Shown here: positions 23,340 to 36,016 of the stretch, piece by piece | Layout: each line of letters starts with the position of its first letter | How positions within the stretch are numbered: position 1 is the stretch's first letter | The notes under the pieces: generated by a model | What the model was told of the DNA's origin: nothing | Database searches by the model: none | What the model saw: only the letters and a program-made list of their open reading frames with translations | Origin: Aralia elata | Lineage: Eukaryota; Streptophyta; Magnoliopsida; Apiales; Araliaceae | DNA: 64,000 nucleotides | Direction: 5' to 3' | Assembly (NCBI GenBank): GCA_034770075.1 | Contig: CM068383.1 | Span: forward strand, 40,567,222-40,631,221 | Position numbers and translations under genes: made by a program

Positions 23340-24690
23340 ATTTCCATATAAGGTCACTCAAAAAATGCGGATAGTTCACCCTCATCTTTTCCTCTAGCTC
23401 CCACGTAGCCTCTTCAACTGCGTGATTCCTCTAGAGCACCTTTATCAACTGAATGGTCTTATTCCTCAAGGTCTTCTCCTTCCTGTCGAGTATCCGGACA
23501 GGAATCTCTTCGTACGATAAGTCCTTCTCGACTTGAATTGGTTCATAGGAGGTAACGTTCTTGTAGTCCGGTTTGTATAGCCACAACATTGAAACATGAA
23601 ACACGTTGTGGATGTGCTCAAGTTCAGGAGGTAAGGATACCTCGTACGCCACTTCACCGACTCGCCTCAGAATCTCAAATGGTCCTATGAACCTAGGGCT
23701 CAACTTCCCCTTCTTCCCAAAACGGATCTTTCCTTTCTAGGGAGATACTTTCAGGAACACAAAGCTACCTATTTTGAAGTCTCACTTCTGACGATGTAGA
23801 TCAGCATATTTCTTCTGACGATCCTGAGCCGCTACCAGACGGTTTCTGATCAGTCTAACGGTGTCTGCTGTCTGCTGCACCATTTCTGGTCCCAGCAGTC
23901 TTCGCTCTCCTATTTCGTCCCAACACAACGGTGTTCGACATTTCCTTCCATATAGTGCTTCGTACGGTGGCATACCGATACTATGATGATAACTGTTATT
24001 GTAAGCGAACTCCACTAGTGGTAAGTGGTCATCCCAGCTGCCCTTCAAGTCCACCACGACCGCTCTGAGCATATCCTCCAGTGTCTGAATCGTCCGCTCA
24101 CTCTGGCCATCAGTTTGAGGATGATATGCCGTGCTCAACCTCAACTGTGTCCCCATTCTTTGTTGCAGACTTCTCTAGACATTGGACGTGAAGTGCGGAT
24201 CTCTATCAGACACGATAGATACTGGCACTCCATGTCTCGATACGATCTCTTTCACATAAAGCTTCGCTAACTGTTCCAGATTATACCGGATTTTAATCTG
24301 TAAAAAATGTGCGGATTTAGTCAAACTGTCCACGATTACCCAGATCGCGTCTAAACCCTTCTGCGTCAGTGGAAGTCCTACCACAAAATCCATCGTGATG
24401 TGCTCCCACTTCCACTCTAGAATTTTCAATGGTTGTAGCAGTTCACTAGGTCATTGGTGTTCTGCTTTAACCCGTTGACATGTCAAACATCGACTGACAC
24501 AATCAGCTACCTCTCTCTTTATGTTCGGCCACCAGAAATGCTGCCGCAAGTCCTGATACATTTTAGTGCTCCCGAGATGAACAAAATACCTGGTATTGTG
24601 AGCTTCTTGAATGATTTCTTCCCTCAACTCTGGAACCATCGGTATCCAGATTCTCCCTTCAAATCTTAGCAACCCGGTGCTATCGACCTT
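23340..24690 (-). pseudogene. TEK2 integrase-chromodomain remnant
   Basis: The minus strand encodes a Ty3-gypsy integrase from just before its HHCC zinc finger (24451-24672, with CLTCQR) through the catalytic core (TMDFVVGLP near 24390, SDRDPHF near 24190, DGQSERTIQTLEDML near 24100). The C-terminal region is RFIGPFEILRRVGEVAYEV near 23690, then a chromodomain-like tail (LSYEEIPVRILDRKEK and onward). The segment is broken by several stops and shifts. It is closely similar to the TEK1 integrase, which supports the Tekay/Del assignment. Everything N-terminal is deleted at about 24690. Confidence 0.85.
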
Positions 24691-24691
24691 A

Positions 24692-26999
24692 GGTTACTCC
24701 CCATCATGGGGTTGTTCATCCCAGTCCAAGAATCCGTACCTAACTATGGGTTTGGGGATAGCTTTTAAATTAATTCATATGCATATATCTAGCTAAACAA
24801 ATGGCTAGACTTTTCTTAGAATAGTTCGTGAACATCTGAACCTTAAATTATAATACTGTCCAACAATAGAACCGAAATCAAATGCACTATGTGCGAATAC
24901 CAATAATATCGATGTGGAAAAATTTAAAACAAGTAAACCACTTAGCACATGCTTGAGAAATAGGACTCGAGCTTAATTCGAGAATTTTGCAACATGTAAT
25001 AGAAACTTGCACAAAATATGATAGCAGACTTGCTCAATGTAAAGATAGTCGGGAACTTGCAATAGTTATAATCTCGAGGTCGGGAAAACTTACAATAAGT
25101 AACGTGAGATTAGAAACTTGCAATATGCACGAAGTATAAGATTAAGAACTTACATAATATATACCTGTCTGCACAAAATAAAAGTAGTGCTTAAGGTTTA
25201 GATACTTGCCTGATTTGCTGTTTATACAAATTTACTCAACGATTCTATTCCGTGAGTACCCTACAGTGATCATAATTACGCACTATGATTAGTGATAGCT
25301 ATGCATTAACAACAAATAGGATAGACTCACTTAAGGGGTACTTATGAACTCTGTTAGACTTATCGTTTCCTAGAAGAGATCTAACAAACCACTCCTACGA
25401 ATCCGTAGGACCTTGACACTATCGGTAGAGTCACTGTCGGACCAGTGGGGGATTCTGCGACCACCCACTACGTTCAACAACTTGCTTCCGAAGTCCCATG
25501 ATGGACTAGGGATATATCTTTGGGTCTGACCAACCCTCTACCGTCAAGATCTTGGCTTCGGCGCCCCTTCGGGAACTTCTTGTGATTCGGGGACCGCCAG
25601 TACATCAGGGTCCTCTTTGGTATTAGATGTATCTTGCGTTTGGCTTCGGATAGTCAAACGTTTGGGCCTCAACGTCATTCTAAGACTTCGGCTTCGGAGT
25701 TAAAACTTTAAAAGTCAGGTCCGAGCCTTATTGGTAATTAAAGATTCTGTTTCGGGTTCAGCACTGAGCCGGACCTTTGGCAGCTATCCGCACCTTCGGG
25801 TTCGACTATGGATTTCCCCCTTTGGAAACCTCTCGTAGTTCGAGATCTCTCGTGGTTCGGGAACCACTTCAGGATCGGGTGAACTAATGCTCGACTCGCT
25901 TAGTGACTTTGGAGAAATAGTTAAGGTTCGGGTTCGGGGTCGGATAACCCGTCACCTCCAGTGATTTGACTTCGGGTTCTCCTTCGGGAAACCTTTCGGC
26001 TTCGAGGTCGAATGGCGGACTAAAGTCCCTCTTCGGGGATTGAGAGTTTGGGTTCAGGAAATAACCTATTGGTTCGTCTATATCACAATCGCTTTTGGAC
26101 TGAACCAAGCCCTCACAGCGAAACGACTAGGGCCTTTGGTTTCCAATATTGAACTAAACCCATCGAAGTCAAAGGCCAATGCCTTCGGGTTTGATAATAG
26201 ATCCCGCTATAGGAACCATGCTATAGTTTGGGGTCAGGTAACCACCGGTACCTAACCCAGTTGCTTCGGTCCAAGAGTTCAGGGTGAGGCGACGAACCTC
26301 ATCGGGTAACTTCGGTCCTTCTGATATTGCTAAGTGATAAGGATAGGGTCATCAATACGACTCAGGCTTGAGTCACTACCCCATCCTATATCTATGCAGT
26401 GCCTGCATTGCATGCTACGACTTGGGGATTGACGTCAATCCCCCATTACAACTAATCATGCTCGATTCGACACCTACTGACTCCATCAGAAGGGAATTTA
26501 ACTAGACAAGGTAAGATAAATGCTTGATATAGAAAGGAAGTCTCACCTCTTCGGAGCTTCGATATCTAATTCTCTAGCTTTTGGATTCCACTCGCATCTC
26601 CAAATGGCAAGAATTTCTCCCAAGGTTACTCTTCCCTCTCAGCTCACAGTATCTCTCTTGTATCAGTATTGCATAAACTCAGCAAACTTCCCCAAGAGAA
26701 GAAGGTCTCCATTTATAGGGAAATCTATACCTAGTCGGTGGTTATTATCCAGTGGGTAGGACCAATATACGCTGGTAATACCCACTGGTTAAGCGTGATT
26801 AGGTGAAAAGCTTCACCAACTCTCTGTTACATCAATCGGCAGGTTGTCATTCGCATGCCTGGGTCTTCGTATCACACGGAATAGGCCATTGGCCTAGCGC
26901 GGCTAGTGGTACTTACACGTAACCCTTAAATCAGCCATCAACAGTAAAGCCACGAGGTCGGGTGGCTCCATGTCTGGGCTACTAACCCTTATTCTGATG
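24692..26999 (-). repeat. TEK2 second LTR copy, truncated at both ends
   Basis: Collinear with 12886 to about 15200 and very similar. It begins abruptly at aggttactccccatcatggg, fused to integrase sequence, and ends at about ctgatgat near 27000 where COP-B begins. It lacks about 670 bp at one end and about 170 bp at the other. Confidence 0.85.
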
Positions 27000-27000
27000 A

Positions 27001-28159
27001 TGGATTTTTCTCCCTCCTGATCTTCCTCCCTATGACCCTTATTTTGATATCACGTACTTTTCTGAGTATGTGCTCAAAATACTGCAAAGTGATAGAATAT
27101 ATAGAGTCCTCAACTCCCTGATATTTATCAGGATATTTGAAAACTTTTCTGATATATTTTATCCTGCTATTTTGTTATATCTTAATAAGGGTTAGAGTGG
27201 GGATCAAACAAGATTCTATAATTCTAGCTCCAATATAATATTAATTATTGATTAACTCTTTAATCAATTAGAATTATATTAATTATAACTAATTCCACTA
27301 AATAGTTATAATTGTACTTTAGAATTAATAGAGTTACAATTAATTAATTAAATCCTTCCACTATTAGTATCTTACAAAAATACTCCTCTACAATAATATC
27401 CATAAACGTGTGTAGGAATAAAACTGTTAACCCATTACGTTTACTGCTTATATCCTTGACTACATAATTTATAAACTTTTGATCACACATTAATTTAATA
27501 AATTAAATTAATACTTTAATAATTTGAAATACTAAAATACTTGGCCAAGATTCTGGTGATCAACCAATAAATAATATCAAGGGGATATTATAATTTGATT
27601 GTAGAATTCCATCTTGAAAAATACAAGTTCCTAATTTCATAACATATATTACCCAACATATTGAGGTATTGATTGTATTAAAAATCTCACTCTTTAATAT
27701 ATTAAAGTGACATACATTATAAAATCAAGTTCATTATTCTCTCAGGATTAAGAGTAATTGCACAGTAATAGTAATTGAAAAAATTATTTATAATAACAGT
27801 ATTTAACAAATAATTTTTTTGTAACGATCAAGTTCTATGTATTTCAAAAATACACCAATACACTAGATCAAAGTCTTCACTTTACATGACTAAGACAAAT
27901 CATCCAATCGAGTGTATTACAGTCTACTAGAATGGTATGTCCATTTTCATCTAAGATTGAGAATATATTTCTTTAATTATACATAACATATAATTTATGT
28001 CTTCTGTATATGGCACTCCTTCATATACATAAATTATAAAATGTATAATTATGGACAAAATTTATGACACATTTAATTATGCAAAATGAAATTAAATTTT
28101 ATTATTAAAATAATAAAATAAATATCAATATTAGGTTTTTCTGGGCTTAAAACCTTACA
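27001..28159 (-). repeat. COP-B 3' LTR
   Basis: About 1.16 kb of AT-rich sequence between TEK2 homology and the COP-B polypurine tract. The right end, ccttaca, is certain from the adjacent tract. The left end is uncertain by several bases. Confidence 0.6.
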
Positions 28160-28179
28160 ATCTCCCACTAGCCCTAAAC

Positions 28180-30092
28180 CTAATCTACCATATGTCTAAT
28201 ACCCATCCCCTTAAGATGAAAATCAAAAACTTTAGAAGATAAGGTCTTCGTAAAAGGATCAGCCAAATTTTGCGCAGAAGCTATCTTTGAAACTATCACA
28301 TCTCCTCGTTAAACTATATCTCGGATGAGGTGAAATTTTCTTTCAATGTGTTTGCCTTTTTGTGGTTCCTAGGCTCCTTCGATTGTCCAATCGCCCCATT
28401 ATTGTCACAAAACAGGATAATAGGAGATAATACTAAAGGTACCATTCCTATTTCTAACAAGAACTTCTTGAGCCATACAACCTCTTTTGCAGCTTCAGAA
28501 GCAGCAACGTATTCAGCTTCCATGGTGGAGTTAGCTATGTAAGACTATTTAACACTCCTCCAACTAACAGCTCCACCTCCAAGAGTAAACACATAACCAG
28601 ATGTTGACTTTCTAAAGTCTCTATCTGACTGAAAATCTGAATCTGTATATCCTTTCGGGACAAGATCATCACTAGAATAGACAAGCATATAATCTCTTGT
28701 TCGTCGTAGATATTTAAGTATATGCTTTACTGCTATCCAATGTTCAAGTCCAGGGTTAGACTGATATCTGCTGACCAGGCCTACTGCAAAACAAATATCT
28801 AGTCTAGTGCACAACATTGCATATATAAGACTTCCCACCGCCGAAGCATAAGGGATTGTCTTCATGCGCTCTTGCTCTTGAGTTGTCTTAGGACACTGCT
28901 CCTTAGTAAGAGGAATTCCATGTCTGATAGGAAGTAGTCCTTTTTTGGAATTCTGCATGTTGAACCTAGAAAAATTATATCTATATATGCAGCTTGAGAT
29001 AGGCCCAACATTCTATTCTTGCGATCACGCCAAAGCTTGATCCCCAGAATGTAATTAGCCTCTCCTAGGTCCTTCATCTAAAAATTACTAGACAACCAAA
29101 TTTTGACGCTAGATAATACTCCCACATCATTACCCATAAGCAATACATCATCCACATAAAGAACTAAGAATACTACCACCCCATCTTTATTCTTCTTGTA
29201 CACACAAGATTCTTCTGGATTCTGTTCAAAACCGTAAGATTTGATTGCTTGATCAAACCTTATATTCCAAGACCTTGATGCTTGCTTAAGTCCATAAATG
29301 GACTTTTGTAACTTGCATACCATATTTTCTTGGCCTTTAAGTATGAAACCATCAGGCTGCTTCATATAGATTTCTTCATCAAGATATCCATTTAGAAAAG
29401 CAGTCTTGACATCCATTTGTCATATCTCGTAATCAAGATGAGATGCAATGGATAAGAGTATTCTGATAGATTTAAGCATAGCTACTGGTGAAAAGGTTTC
29501 CTCATAATCGATACCTGTTTTTTGAGTAAAACCTTTTGCTACCAACCGTGCTTTAAAGGTTTCCACCTTTCCATCTACCCCTCTTTTTCTTTTGTAGACC
29601 CACTTGCACTCTATAGGTTTGACCCCATTAGGTGCTTCTACAAGTTCCCATACTTTATTTGAGTACATGGAATTCATTTCTTGTTTCATAGCTATGTGCC
29701 AGTACGATGCATCTACATCATTAATAACTTCATGGTAGTTAGAAAGATCCGACTCTACTTCTTCCGGAATAACATCGTAAGTTTCTCCAAGAAGTGAAAG
29801 TCGCTCAGGAGGCCTAATATTCCTCCCACTACGATGAATCTCCGGTGTATTAAAAGAATCAGGTTGATTAGTTTGTGGCAATTCATCTAAGTCTTGTGGT
29901 GGATTAATTGATTGAGTAATTGATGTACTTGACATTTCTTCTAAGACAATTTTACTACTTAGCTTGTGATCCATTATGTTGTCATTTTTCAGAAAAACTG
30001 CATTTGCGCTAACAAATACTTTCTGGTCTAAAGGACTATAAAATAAACCACCTCTAGTTCCTTTTGGATATCGTACAAACAAACATACTTCT
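28180..30092 (-). pseudogene. COP-B pol remnant (RT and RNase H)
   Basis: The minus strand encodes the copia integrase C-terminal end (RYPKGTRGGLFYSPLDQKVF), a linker with SGRNIRPPERLS, and an RT with CKWVYKRKRGVDGK, MDVKTAFLNGYLDEE and LVLYVDDVLLMGND (near 29130). The connection region (MKDLGEANYILGIKLWRDR) and RNase H (MEAEYVAASEAAKE, LFCDNNGA) follow. Defects include a TGA in place of Trp just before QMDVKTAF (about 29418), a stop before the connection region, and a frameshift near 28950. It is a different family from COP-A, judging by LTR and protein divergence. Confidence 0.85.
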
Positions 30093-31500
30093 TGAAAGTA
30101 GTATGCACACAAGCCAATCATATTTGATATGATGTAGCATATAATTTGTAATCTTATTCGGTTATTAAAGGCATTATAAATTATCTACATGGTGTTGTTA
30201 TATTAAATGTGATAAACCCATAGTTTTGAGCAATGTTTTTAGAATCGTGATGGGGATCATGCTAATGAGATCTAAATTCTAGATAGCTCACAAACTAAAA
30301 TCGTTCCTAATCGATGGATTACTAAAAAGAGGATTAGTGAATCCGGATAGATTAGTACATACGTTGCTTGCTCTTATGAAGAGGATGTTGATCTCATAAT
30401 CATTTGTGTAGAGACACTAAAGCAAATATGTAGGTGCTTATTAGAGAATAAGTTCACTGAACGTGGCTCGCTAAGGAATACCTAATGGAGTTTTACTCGC
30501 CTGTCAATAGGAATTCCTCTAGTGATAGTAGTACAAGTGATCCTAGGACTTGAGATCATCATAGTATCTTGTGTGTGATGAGTTATACTTTGACATGTCC
30601 CTTAAGACCCTTAGGGTATATCAAAGGGTACGATTGGGTATAATAAGTTATACATGGAGATAGGTGAATGATCAACAAAGAATCTACCACTTCTAGTAAA
30701 AGGAGAGAATGTCCTATGTGATTCGATAAATGACGACTCAGAAGTCTTTGGCCAAAACAGAATGCAATTAGAAAGGAGTTTCTAATTTGCATTAATCAAA
30801 GTTGTGCATTTGAGAATCGAAATACATATAATTAAATAAAATAAGACTTGACAGTAATTCCATATCTTATATTTAATTGGGACATTGTATGGTAGAAGGA
30901 TTGAATTGTACGGTAACTATTCACTAAAAGGTTCTTTTGTGATTAATGTTGAAATCTATATTATCTGGAAAGTCGTTGATCGCTAAGGGGGCTTATCCTT
31001 ATTGTAGAATAAATATTATTTATTTAAATGAATTAAATAGTTTAATTTATTTATTTAAATAAAATTAGAATTGTTCTAATTGATTTATTCACAACCGGTT
31101 TAATATGGCGAACCTAAAGGGTCACACCGCAAAAGAAAAAATATTTATTTAAGAAGTAAATGGCATAATTGTAATAATTAGTTAAGTGTATTTAATTTAA
31201 TCTATGGAGATAGAATAAATTAAATAGCTTAATATTTATTATTTAATATTTTAGAAATATTAAATATAAATTAATAAGAGGAGTCTTATTATTATTATTA
31301 CTATTACTATTATTTAATTCCTAATAGGGATTGAGAATTAATTAATAGAAGTACTCTCTCATAAATTTCTAATTGGGTTAGGAGTTTAATTAATTAAAAG
31401 AGTTTAATTAAAATAAAAACCCTAATCCTAAATAGTTTAGGAGGGTTCCCTATATCTATAAATAAGAGGAGTCTTATCATGATTTAGGGTTAGACAGTTA
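30093..31500 (+). repeat. COP-A2 left LTR, first part
   Basis: Aligns with 61230-62523 almost throughout. A TATA box, tctataaataagagg, is near 31456-31470. The segment ends at agtta (31496-31500), the target duplication of COP-C. Confidence 0.9.
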
Positions 31501-33053
31501 TGTAGGGTTTTAGACACATAAACGCAACGGAATTTAAAATTTTAAAACAATTTTCCGAAACCCTAAAACAGGATCCATGCGAAAAGAACAAATTAATTCA
31601 GAGGTTTAGATTTGTTTTACCGATTATCCGAGCTTGAATGGAACGCTGAAATTCTGAACGGCTTCGAATATCCAATGCAATCCAATGGAACTGCGTCTCT
31701 ACGGTATCCACACGAAAGTCTCACAAATTGTCACACGATCTGCAGCAAAGAGAACTCCGGTAGTAGCCGCCAAGATCTGGATTTTCTCAAGTTTTACTCT
31801 CAACTCTCTTTTCTAAAACGGCTAGGGTTTTTTTTTCCTTTTGGTTTCACGTACCTCAGACTGCTGATATATCAGATATATATAGCGTCCAAAAAGTAAT
31901 TAAACAAAACCCTAATCCTATTAGAAAAGTAAAATCCGAATTTATATATATTATATTTTAGTTAAGTCTTACTTAATTAATATACATATATACAAATTAT
32001 CCTGTTAATTTAAATTAGTAATTTAAATATTATCAATCATATTGATATATTTAAATCCTTACAATTTAAATTAATTCTCTTTTAATTACGTTCTAAGTGT
32101 GTGACCCTATATGTTATTATTATATTGGAAATAATTTTAAAATCATACTATAAAATTATAAACAGTAAGTGGCATCTAGTAATGCATCACTGCTACCCAA
32201 ATAATAATAAGATTGGTGACTCGATGCAACCTTTTCGTGACTAATGTTTCAATGTAATTTAATCCTTTTAACCTTGACATCCTAGATTAAACTCGAGCCA
32301 TGGAATGTGTCATACTCTTCATAATTTAATCTGAGTTTTCTTGATCAATGAGTAGACTATATGAAACAAATCACTATTTGAGCATGGCCATGCATTTCAT
32401 AGTCCTACTCAATCAAGAGGCCTATGGATATCACCCCTAATATATAGGAGGGTTAAATTCCATCTAGATCACTCATATTCCTCACACGATTCATGATGTA
32501 CCCAATAATCACATTTATTGTCCACCCTATTAAAGGTGACCTTTGATGATATCAAAGTACATAAATTCTCGTATAGTAATATAGTGATTTCAGGTCGGAG
32601 GACCATTACATCATTGTCACTATGAGAATTGCTTATGACATTTTGCATAATGCTCCACGTAAAATTCTCATGATGGGTCTGTCCAGTACATTGTTCTCTA
32701 ACATGTACCTATGCATTGACTTGATATCTCATATATTAATGACCAATGAGATTTGGCCATCAGTCAATCCACATACTAGTCTCAATGTATCATTATTGTC
32801 ACATTCTCAATGATACTCGACTAGGGACATTTAAGAGTAATGATACTTATTGTAATTATATAATCTCATGTTCAAGTCACATACTTGAAGCTATATAATT
32901 TGTATCATTATTCTAAGGACTTTTATTATGTTAACATTTATATAACACAGTAAATGAAACCATAATAAAATAATTCATTTATTCAATCAAATATCAAAAG
33001 AAATGTTAAGCAATTACATTAAATAATTGGCCTCTAGGGCATAAACTCTAACA
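31501..33053 (-). repeat. COP-C 3' LTR
   Basis: 1,553 bp, tgtagggttttagac to ataaactctaaca. It differs from the other LTR by scattered substitutions, so the insertion is older than TEK1. Confidence 0.9.
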
Positions 33054-33067
33054 ATCTCCCACTTGCA

Positions 33068-36011
33068 CTAGAGCCAATCACTCATGTATCTAATACCAAT
33101 GGAACTAGTGTGACCTTCATGCTTCTGCTGTGACAAAGCCTTAGTCAGTGGATCTGCAATATTATCATCTATTGGCACTCTGCATATGTGTACATCTCCT
33201 CTACCAATGATTTCACGGATGAGATGGTACCGCCTAAGTATATGCTTGGATCGTTGGTGAGATCTAGGTTCCTTAGCCTGTGCAATGGCTCCATTATTAT
33301 CACAATATAGCTCAACTAGATCAACAATGGTTGGAACAACACCAAGTATAGTGACGAACTTTTTAATCCATACAGCCTCCTTAGCCGCACTAGAAGCAGT
33401 AATATACTCAGCCTCTGTTGTAGAATCGGCTATTGTCTCTTACTTCGAACTTTTTCAGCTAACAGCACCACCGTTAAGACAAAACACAAAACCTGATTGA
33501 GACTTATAGTCATCCATATCAGTCTGGAAACTAGCATCTGTGTAACCTTTTACTGCCAGTTCGTCTTCACCTCCATATACCAAGAATGAATCCTTAGTCC
33601 TTTTCAGGTACTTGAGGATATTTTTGACTGCTGTCCAGTGACCTTCACCTGGATTCGACTGGTATCTGCTCGTCATACTCAAAGCATACGAGACATCCGG
33701 ACGAGTACATATCATTGCATACATGATAGATCCAATTGCCGAAGCATAAGGGATCTTTCTCATACGCTCCTCATCATCTTGTGATTTAGGACATTGGGCC
33801 TTAGAGATCTTTACACCATGAGACATGGGTAAGTATCGTCTTTTTGCCTCTTGCATGCTGAACCGTTTCAGCACTTTATCAATATATGTACTTTGACTTA
33901 GGCCGAGCATTTTTCTCGATCTATCATAATAGATCTTGATACCTAAAATGTAGGTTGCATCGCCCAAATCTTTCATGGAGAAACATTTTCCTAGCCATGT
34001 TTTTACAGCCTGTAAGGAAGGAATGTCATTCCCAATAATTAATATGTCGTCAACATATAATACCAGGAATACAATGTGACTCCCACTAACCTTCTTATAT
34101 ACACAAGGTTCATCTTCATTTTTTATAAAGCCAAACTTTTTGACTGCTTCATCAAAACGAAGATTCTAACTCCGAGAGGCTTGCTTCAATCCATAAATGG
34201 ATCGCTGCAGCTTACATACCTTTCCAGCATCCTTTGGAGTGACAAAACCCTCAGGTTGTGTCATATACACATCCTCAAGGAGATTGTCGTTAAGGAAAGC
34301 AGTTTTGACATCCATTTGTCAGATTTCGTAATCATAAAAGGCTACAATAGCAAGTAAGATCCTGATGGATTTAACCATTGCCACTGGAGAGAAGGTTTCA
34401 TCATAGTCAAAACCTTGAACTTGTTTGAAACCTTTTGCTACCAGTCGGCCTTTATAGGTTTGTACATTACCATCCATGTCGGTTTTCTTCTTGAAAACCC
34501 ATTTGCACCCGATTGGTTTTACCCCTTCGGGTGGATCAACCAAAGTCCATACTTGGTTTGTATACATGGAGTCCATCTCAGATTTCATGGCTTCAAGCCA
34601 TCTCTCAGAATCTAGTCCATTCATAGCTTCTTGGTAGGAAGTAGGCTCATCCTGATCTATGAGTATCACATCGCCGTTTTGAGTCACAAGAAATCCATAA
34701 TATCTCTCGGGCCCTTGGCGTGTCCTACCAGATCTACGAATGCCTTGTGTAATTTGAGCAGGTTCACTTTCCACAACATCTTGTGGTCCCTGCTCATGTT
34801 CCAACTCAGGTTCAATGATATTTTGTGGTTCTCGAATTTCTTCGAGCTCTACTTTCCTCCCACTGTTTCCTTTAGAGACAAATTCTCTTTCTAGAAAAAT
34901 ACCAGTTCGAGCAACAACCACTTTATTCTCAGAAGGTTTGTAGAAATAATACCCTTTTGTTTCCTTAGGGTATCCCATAAAATTACATTTCTTAGATTTG
35001 GGTCCGAGCTTGTCAGAAGCCAGACGTTTCACAAATGCCTCGCAACCCCAAATCTTCATGAAAGACAAACTAGGACGTTTTCCAGTTCACATCTCATATG
35101 GTGTCTTTTGAACCGTCTTTGTAGGAACACGGTTAAGTGTGAATGCAGCTGTCTCTAGGGCATGACCCCAAAAGCTTATTGGAAGATCTGCATGACTCAT
35201 CATTGATCGTACCATGTCCAACAAGGTGCGATTTCTCCTCTCAGACACACCATTCCATTGTAGTGTTCCAGGTGGAGTGATCTGTGATATAATACCACAC
35301 TCCTTTAGAAGGTCATCAAAGTCTTGGTTTAAGTATTCACCTCCTCGATCGGATCGAAGGGCTTTTATGCTTTTGCCAAATTGGTTTTGAACTTCATTCT
35401 TGAATTCCTTGAACTTTTCAAAGGATTCGGATTTGTGTCTCATAAGATACACATATCCATATCTACTAAAGTCGTCAGTAAATGTAATGAAGTAATAGAA
35501 CCTACCTCTTGCTAACGAACTCGTGGGTCCACATACATCACTATGTATAAGTCCCAATACATCGCTAGCCCGTTCACTATGACCAGTGAAAAGGGCTTTA
35601 GTCATCTTGCTTAATAAACAAGACTCGCATCTCTCATATGATTCAAAATCAAATGAATCCAAAAACCCATCTTTATGGAGTTTGGATATGCGTTTCTCAT
35701 TTATATGGCCTAAACGACAGTGCCTGAGATATGTCGAATTTGAATAATTTGATTTAAATCGTTTTGTATTTATGTTATAGATAGGTATTTCAAAATCAAG
35801 AATATAAAGACCATTAAACAATTGTACAACACCATAACATATTTCATTTAAGTAAAACGAACAACTGTTGTTCTTTATTAAAAATGAAAAACCTTTCTTG
35901 TCCAAACAAGAAACAGAAATAATGTTTTTGCTCATAGCAGGCACATAATAACAATCCTCTAATTCTAATACTAGCCCAGTAGGCAATGATAAATGATAAG
36001 TCCCTATGGCT
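33068..36011 (-). pseudogene. COP-C pol, downstream part (integrase, RT, RNase H)
   Basis: The minus strand continues the polyprotein cut by TEK1. The end of the protease linker (AIGTYHLSLPTG) is followed by a pre-integrase HCRLGH (about 35730), an integrase core with FTDDFSRYGYVYLM and RSDRGGEYL, RT with MDVKTAFLN and LVLYVDDILIIGND (near 34050), and RNase H (TEAEYITASSAAKEAVW, YCDNNGAIAQAKE). Nonsense codons interrupt it near 35086, 34318, 34168, 33454 and 33440. Most of them replace tryptophan codons (TGG to TGA or TAG) and one replaces a glutamine codon. The frame is otherwise nearly continuous. Confidence 0.85.
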
Positions 36012-36016
36012 AGTGC
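36012..36016. other. Target site duplication AGTGC, left copy (TEK1)
   Basis: agtgc directly precedes the TEK1 5' LTR and recurs at 51349-51353 after the 3' LTR. Confidence 0.95.

Larger units (their letters stand above)
12215..26999 (-). mobile_element. Decayed Tekay/Del-like Ty3-gypsy element TEK2
   Basis: Minus-oriented element. Its 3' LTR is on the left (12215-15358 plus 23290-23306, interrupted by COP-A1). Next come a polypurine tract (the complement of tcctcccctccttataagaa, 23307-23326), an integrase-chromodomain remnant (23340-24690), and then a partial second LTR copy (24692-26999). Protease, RT, RNase H, gag, PBS and about 670 bp of the second LTR are missing, removed by a deletion whose joint is near 24690. 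The right side is cut near 27000 by COP-B. The LTR begins TGTAATGACC and ends GGTGTCACA, like TEK1 and TEK3. Confidence 0.8.
27001..30092 (-). mobile_element. Ty1-copia element COP-B, truncated by COP-A2
   Basis: Minus-oriented copia. The left (3') LTR is about 27001-28159, ending ccttaca (LTR start TGTAAGG). A PPT complement (atctcccacta) follows, then RNase H and RT reading leftwards. The sequence stops at 30092, where the COP-A2 LTR begins. Integrase, gag and 5' LTR are not in the window and may lie beyond its right edge. The LTR left boundary is inferred from where TEK2 homology ends and a TG dinucleotide occurs. Confidence 0.75.

Noticed and set aside
30583..30792. Minus-strand 69-codon frame, also at 61720-61929
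   Set aside because: Antisense to the COP-A2 LTR and present in both LTR copies. Not a gene.
31612..31899. Plus-strand 95-codon frame, also present at 53958-54203
   Set aside because: It lies in the COP-C LTR on the strand opposite to the element and recurs because LTRs are duplicated.
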